From Verrucomicrobiaceae bacterium (lineage in GTDB: Bacteria > Verrucomicrobiota > Verrucomicrobiia > Verrucomicrobiales > Verrucomicrobiaceae), in assembly GCA_027487315.1 (NCBI GenBank), contig JAIYDW010000100.1:1-64000 (forward strand): DNA of 64,000 nt, read 5' to 3'. Position 1 is the first letter of the stretch. Each line of letters starts with the position of its first letter. The position numbers were made by a program, and so were the translations under genes. Of the stretch, positions 59,475-64,000 are shown piece after piece. The notes beneath the pieces were generated by a model. The model saw nothing but the letters and a program-made list of their open reading frames with translations, had not been told where the DNA came from and ran no database searches.

Positions 59475-60956
59475 TCAAGCCAGAATCTCCTTCACCACAT
59501 TCCCAAACACATCCGTCAAACGGAAGTCCCGGCCCGCATAACGATAGGTGAGCGTCTCATGATTGAAGCCCAGCAAATGCAGAATCGTCGCATGCAAGTC
59601 GTGAACGTGAACCTTCCCCTCCGCAATGCTCAACCCAATATCATCCGTCGTCCCGTGAACATGCCCCCCTTTCACACCCCCACCCGCCATCCAAACCGTA
59701 AACCCATCCGTGTGATGATCCCGCCCCACCTTCGGCGTCAGCGGCAGTTGCGCCGTCGGTGTCCGTCCCATTTCACCACCCCAAATGACCAGCGTGTCCT
59801 TCAGCATGTCCCGATCCTTCAAATCCTGCAATAACGCCCCGATCGCCTGGTCGCTCTCCCCCGCCAAACGACGGTGCGCCTCTTCAATGCTCGCGTGACT
59901 GTCCCAGGGCTGACCCGCCCCGTGATACACCTGCACATACCTCACCCCCCGCTCCGCCAATCGCCGCGCCATCAACATCTGCCGCCCCTGCAGCGTGTCC
60001 CCATACATCGCCCGCGTCTTCTCGGATTCCTGCGTCACATCAAAAGCATCCGTCGCCTCCGTCTGCATCCGAAACGCAAGCTCAAGCGACTGAATCCGCG
60101 CCTCAAGTTGCGGATCACCAGCCCGCTCCTGACGGTGAATCTCATTGAGCTCTTGAATCAACCCCAACTGCTTGCGCTGCTGCCCCGGCAAAATGAAATC
60201 GTTGCGCAGATTGGCGATCAATTGATCCGGATTCGTCTCCTTCGTGTCCACATGCGTCCCCTGGTAAATCCCGGGCAAGAAAGCACTCCGCCAGTTCGCA
60301 CTCTGCGCCGTCGGCAACCCGCTCGGACACATCACCACATACCCCGGAAGACTCTGATTCTCCGTGCCCAATCCATACAGCGCCCACGATCCCACACTCG
60401 GACGTGGCAGCGTGAAATTGCCCGTGTTCATCATCATGAGCCCCGGCTCATGATTGGGCACATCACTGAACATCGACCGAATCACACAAAGGTCATCCGC
60501 ATGCTTCGCCACATGCGGAAACAACTCACTGATCTCCATCCCACTCTGGCCATGCTGCTTGAACTCAAACGGAGAACCCAGCGCCGCCCCGCCAAGTCGC
60601 TTGTCTTTGCCAAGCTCCTCCTTCCCCGGCAGCGACTTGCCATGAAACTTTTTCAACAAGGGCTTCGGATCAAACGTGTCAATCTGGGAAGGCCCCCCAT
60701 TCATGAACAAATGAATCACCCGCTTCGCCTTGCCCGGAAATTGCGGCGCTCGCGGAGCCAACGGTGAGAGATTCGCCGCCGCTTCAGCCACCGCCGCGCT
60801 CGTCAAACCCATGTCGCTCAACAATCCCCCCAACGCCAGACTGCCCATGCCAAACCCAGCCTGCATCAACGTTTGGCGGCGTGACAACGGCAGGGAACTC
60901 CCCATCAGGGCTCGAGAAAAGGCATCAGTCATAGAACAGGAAAGTGGGGTTCGCAT
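59475..60956 (-). CDS. DUF1501 Tat-exported protein, second copy
   Basis: 493 residues. LSRRQTLMQAGFGMGSLALGGLL is a Tat-type signal; RVIHLFMNGGPSQIDTFDPKPLL and VIWGGEMGRTPTAQLPLT... GRDHHTDGFTVWMAGGGVKGG are DUF1501 signatures. It is a diverged paralogue of the protein at 45434-46867. It follows the second PSD1 gene by 6 bp on the same strand and presumably acts with it in the periplasm. Confidence 0.9.
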   Translation of the reverse strand: MRTPLSCSMTDAFSRALMGSSLPLSRRQTLMQAGFGMGSLALGGLLSDMGLTSAAVAEAAANLSPLAPRAPQFPGKAKRVIHLFMNGGPSQIDTFDPKPLLKKFHGKSLPGKEELGKDKRLGGAALGSPFEFKQHGQSGMEISELFPHVAKHADDLCVIRSMFSDVPNHEPGLMMMNTGNFTLPRPSVGSWALYGLGTENQSLPGYVVMCPSGLPTAQSANWRSAFLPGIYQGTHVDTKETNPDQLIANLRNDFILPGQQRKQLGLIQELNEIHRQERAGDPQLEARIQSLELAFRMQTEATDAFDVTQESEKTRAMYGDTLQGRQMLMARRLAERGVRYVQVYHGAGQPWDSHASIEEAHRRLAGESDQAIGALLQDLKDRDMLKDTLVIWGGEMGRTPTAQLPLTPKVGRDHHTDGFTVWMAGGGVKGGHVHGTTDDIGLSIAEGKVHVHDLHATILHLLGFNHETLTYRYAGRDFRLTDVFGNVVKEILA

Positions 60957-60962
60957 AACAGC

Positions 60963-63900
60963 TCAATCGACAAATAGAAACTCGTTGGTCATCAAAAGCG
61001 CATGGGCCATTTGCTCCAACGGTTGCAGCTTAGGCGGAGGCGGGCCTTTGAAATCCGCCTGCGCATCCCACACCGTCTGCATGTCCGTCGGCGCCTCCTC
61101 CGCCTTGACCAGCAATTGAATCACCGGCGACCACCGATAACCATCCGACGTCGTTGCTTCCCGGCAGTCGACCGTAAAGTCCAGCACCTCACCCCGCATC
61201 AGCTTCACCTTGGCCACTTCGGTCTTCGCCGCCGCCCCATCCGCAATCCATTCCCCAACCAGCCCCGTCCGCGATGACAAGACCCTCGCCCGCACCCCAT
61301 CACCCTTGTTTTGCCGATTCACACTCACCTCTCCATCAATCGAAAACTCCCCATCATACGGCGCCACCCAGCGCCGGATCGTGGCATGATTCAAATCACT
61401 CCCCGGATGTCCTCCAGCCGCTGACACACTCACAAAACCCAGCTGAGAATGGGGATACTCACGCCCCCCCTGATATCGCTTCGACTGCGGATCAAAGTGC
61501 GCCAGTCGCGTAAAACTCTCCATCCGCGGAGCAGCCGGATCGGCACTCCCAAACCCGTAACTCCACGAACCTTGCAACCCCTCATTGCGCAGTCCCGAAG
61601 TCTCCTTCATGAACATCCGCGCCAACACCGACTCAGCCTGCTTCGGCGCCCGCAAAAACACTCTCTGATACAGCCACTCCACCGCCGCCCCAGCTGGATT
61701 CCCTCGATTCGCACTAGCGACCGCTTGCGCGCCCTTCGCCAACACTCTCGCCTGCCCAATGATGAATGCGTCATTGAGCGCAAACAAAGCCTGCTGCGGC
61801 ACCAACGTCTCGGACCGCTCCGTCGTTGCAATGTCCGGCGACGGAAAATCAAACGTCGTGAACAGCGGATCAAGATTCACCCGGTCCACATACCCATAAA
61901 CCGTCCGCCGACTGCTGAACGGCTCCGTCGAAAGATTCACCGAACGCCCCCCCATCTCCAAATCAATCTGCCCACCCGTCGCCAGCATCGCATCACGCAT
62001 CGCTTCAAAATCCATTCGCCGACGATTCGCCCGCCAAAGCAGCGTGTTGTCCACATCCACAGCCGAAGCCTCCGGCCGATCCCCGCTGGCTTGCTGATAG
62101 GTCGCAGAAAGCATGATGTCCCGCACCAGTTGCTTCGTGGACCAGTTCCGCTGCATCAATGCCGACGCCAGCCAGTCAAGCAACTCCGGATGGCTCGGTG
62201 GATCCGATTGCAAACCAAAATCACCCGGCGTCTTCACCAGCGGCCTCCCCAATAGGTGCCTCCAAACATGGTTCGCCCAAACCCGCGCAGTGAGCGGATT
62301 CGTCTCGCTCGCGATCCGATCCGCCAACTCCCGCCGCCCGCTCTTCTCCGCCGGGAACGGCGTCTTGGCAGGATCAAGCACCTCCAAAAAGCGCCGCTCG
62401 ACCGCGTCACCCTTCCGGGCAGCGTCCCCGCGAATGTAAATCACCGGAGTCACCGGCTTGGCCTTGTCTTTAACCGCCATCGCCCGCGCCGGCGCCCCCG
62501 GATGCGTCGCCTCAACCTCTGCGATCGCCGTCTCAAGGTCATTCAAGTCCTTCCTCCCCGCTCCAAGCAGGCGATGAGCACTCTCCACATCTTGCGCCGA
62601 AAAATCCAGCCAGCCCCCGGGCTTCGACAAAGCACTCACCACCTGCTTCAATGCTTCATCGGGCGACTCCTTAGCCTGTGCCAGCAACTTCCCATACGCC
62701 CGCACCAACGCCTCTTCATTCTTGGGTGGCTCCGCTCGAAGAACCGCCATCACCACCGCATTCACCGCGTCTTTGCTACCCGGCACACGCCCCAACTTGA
62801 GCACCGTTTCAATGATACCTGCTTTCCGTTCAGGCGATGCCCCCGCCACCCTCGCCAACGGACCGATCACCGGATCTTGCCACCATCGCTCTGCCCGCTT
62901 CATCTCGGCCCACTGCCGACTCAGCGGCGTCAAAGCCGTCTGCAGCATCTTCTTCCCTGTGATCAACTTGCGCACATCCGCGGTCTTCGTCACCTCCATC
63001 TGCACCAGCGCATCAAAATAGACCTCCGGCTTCGCCAAAACATCAGCCACCGCCTTCGCCTTCAAATCCTCAACAAAATCCGTCCTCGCCCTCTCCGCCT
63101 TGGCCTTGGCACTCTCATACTCCGCCCGCAGCTTCGGATTCACCTCACGGTTCTTCAGTGCGATCTCCGGCATCACCTCCAGATCATCCGTGCTCGCAAA
63201 GACTCCGGACAAGGCGTAAAAATCGGCCGTCGGAATCGGATCATACTTATGATCATGGCATCGCGCACAGGCCACCGTCATGCCCATCAGCCCGCGTGTC
63301 ACCACATCGATTCGATCATTGATCACCTCATCCGTTCGCCTCCGAAAACGCGGCCCGACCGTCATGAAACCCAACGCCGCAAGTTTCGGATCATCAGCCT
63401 TCAACCCCATCTGATCCGCCGCCAACTGCTCACGAATGAATTGATCGTACGGCTTGTCGATGTTGAACGCATCAATCACGTAGTCACGGTAGGTCCACGC
63501 AAAAGGATAGCGCAGATCCGCTTGCGCCAAAAAATCCTGCGTGTCGGCATAGCGTGCCATGTCCAGCCAGTAACGCCCCCAACGTTCGCCAAAATGCGGC
63601 GAAGCCAGCAACTTATCCACCTTCGCCGCCATCGCTTGATCCGCATCCTGAGCGAACGCCAATGCAAAGACTTCCATCTCCTTCGGATCGGGTGGCAATC
63701 CGGTCAGATCAAAATGCACCCGCTTCAACAATGTCCGCGCATCCGCCCGATCAGACCGCCCCAAGCCCTTCTCCTTCAATCGGCTCTCGATCAGTCCATC
63801 AATCGTCGCCGAACCCTCTTTCATCGATGCCGCTTCCGCCTTCACCACCGGCCGAAACGCCCAATGCGTGGCCGCCTTCTGGAAAAACAACGCCTGATTC

Positions 63901-64000
63901 CCAAGCGTGCTCTCGCCTCCCGTATCAGCTCCCCCAGCCTTGACCGGCCACTTCGCCCCCTGATCAATCCAGGCCCGTAGCACCGCGATCGTCTGATCGG
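60963..64000 (-). CDS. PSD1/DUF1549/DUF1553 protein, 5' part beyond the window
   Basis: Over 1000 residues visible. The frame continues to the window edge (DQTIAVLRAWIDQGAKWP is the end of the PSD1 cytochrome domain), so the haem motif and signal peptide lie outside. DUF1549 starts at about IDGLIESRLKEKGLGRSDRADARTLLKRVHFDLTGLPPDP and contains CARCHDHKYDPIPTADFY, a C-x-x-C-H motif found in this domain. DUF1553 (ANHVWRHLLGRPLVKTPGDFG) is near the C-terminus, and about 150 further residues after RMFMKETSGLR form a likely beta-rich carbohydrate-binding-like tail. It is the partner of the DUF1501 gene 6 bp downstream. Confidence 0.92.
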   Translation of the reverse strand, partial: DQTIAVLRAWIDQGAKWPVKAGGADTGGESTLGNQALFFQKAATHWAFRPVVKAEAASMKEGSATIDGLIESRLKEKGLGRSDRADARTLLKRVHFDLTGLPPDPKEMEVFALAFAQDADQAMAAKVDKLLASPHFGERWGRYWLDMARYADTQDFLAQADLRYPFAWTYRDYVIDAFNIDKPYDQFIREQLAADQMGLKADDPKLAALGFMTVGPRFRRRTDEVINDRIDVVTRGLMGMTVACARCHDHKYDPIPTADFYALSGVFASTDDLEVMPEIALKNREVNPKLRAEYESAKAKAERARTDFVEDLKAKAVADVLAKPEVYFDALVQMEVTKTADVRKLITGKKMLQTALTPLSRQWAEMKRAERWWQDPVIGPLARVAGASPERKAGIIETVLKLGRVPGSKDAVNAVVMAVLRAEPPKNEEALVRAYGKLLAQAKESPDEALKQVVSALSKPGGWLDFSAQDVESAHRLLGAGRKDLNDLETAIAEVEATHPGAPARAMAVKDKAKPVTPVIYIRGDAARKGDAVERRFLEVLDPAKTPFPAEKSGRRELADRIASETNPLTARVWANHVWRHLLGRPLVKTPGDFGLQSDPPSHPELLDWLASALMQRNWSTKQLVRDIMLSATYQQASGDRPEASAVDVDNTLLWRANRRRMDFEAMRDAMLATGGQIDLEMGGRSVNLSTEPFSSRRTVYGYVDRVNLDPLFTTFDFPSPDIATTERSETLVPQQALFALNDAFIIGQARVLAKGAQAVASANRGNPAGAAVEWLYQRVFLRAPKQAESVLARMFMKETSGLRNEGLQGSWSYGFGSADPAAPRMESFTRLAHFDPQSKRYQGGREYPHSQLGFVSVSAAGGHPGSDLNHATIRRWVAPYDGEFSIDGEVSVNRQNKGDGVRARVLSSRTGLVGEWIADGAAAKTEVAKVKLMRGEVLDFTVDCREATTSDGYRWSPVIQLLVKAEEAPTDMQTVWDAQADFKGPPPPKLQPLEQMAHALLMTNEFLFVD

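Overview
This is GC-rich chromosomal DNA, most likely from a verrucomicrobium (phylum Verrucomicrobiota; family-level placement is only a guess). The assignment rests on two DUF1549/DUF1553 (PSD1-type) plus DUF1501 gene pairs, an SHD1-domain secreted protein, a neutral-ceramidase-like protein and a very large DUF11-repeat surface protein. All of these are typical of the Planctomycetota/Verrucomicrobiota. A class A penicillin-binding protein, MurJ and ordinary housekeeping genes argue for Verrucomicrobiota. Coding density is high and many junctions are 4-bp overlaps. Strong Shine-Dalgarno sequences are rare, so starts were chosen mainly by family alignment and overlap geometry.

Layout. 1-5.8 kb: an alpha/beta hydrolase cut by the left edge, then a tightly coupled minus-strand lipid operon (desaturase, FAD oxidoreductase, DUF1365, Cfa-like methyltransferase) and cdd. 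5.8-8.6 kb: two small unknown genes, ndk, then an accessory module (a MITE-like element and a Phd/VapC toxin-antitoxin pair) bracketed by a 98% identical 246-bp direct repeat of the 3' end of ndk and its terminator. 8.6-11.4 kb: a BlaI-type repressor behind a twin operator, overlapping a BlaR1-like M56 peptidase whose C-terminus is secretin-like. 11.4-26.6 kb: mutY, RNase HIII, an HU/IHF protein, clpX, a Tat-exported TIM-barrel protein, a MidA-like methyltransferase, a class A PBP with a degenerate transpeptidase SxxK motif, a flavin reductase, an amino-acid permease, an alkylation-repair operon (MGMT, GNAT, ATL) and a CtpA-type protease.

26.6-32 kb: a 1755-residue surface protein ending in octapeptide repeats. 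32-43 kb: aldo/keto reductase, glycyl-tRNA synthetase, a few small or atypical genes, SufE, an SHD1/heparinase-like protein, glnB with a possible sigma-54 promoter, an AraC regulator and a ceramidase-like protein. 43-54 kb: the first PSD1/DUF1501 pair, rpmB, a pseudouridine synthase operon, a tandem pair of HtrA-like proteins of which one has lost its catalytic triad, and an ABC exporter. 54-64 kb: a second Phd/VapC pair chained to a Sua5/TsaC gene, a REP-associated transposase flanked by two matching REP palindromes, murJ, a membrane protein and the second DUF1501/PSD1 pair, which runs off the right edge.

The most unusual items are the ndk-repeat-bounded TA/MITE module, the BlaI/M56-secretin signalling pair, the class A PBP lacking Ser and Lys of SxxK, the active/pseudo HtrA tandem, and the RAYT-REP unit that reaches into the start of murJ. 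No rRNA, tRNA or CRISPR array was found.
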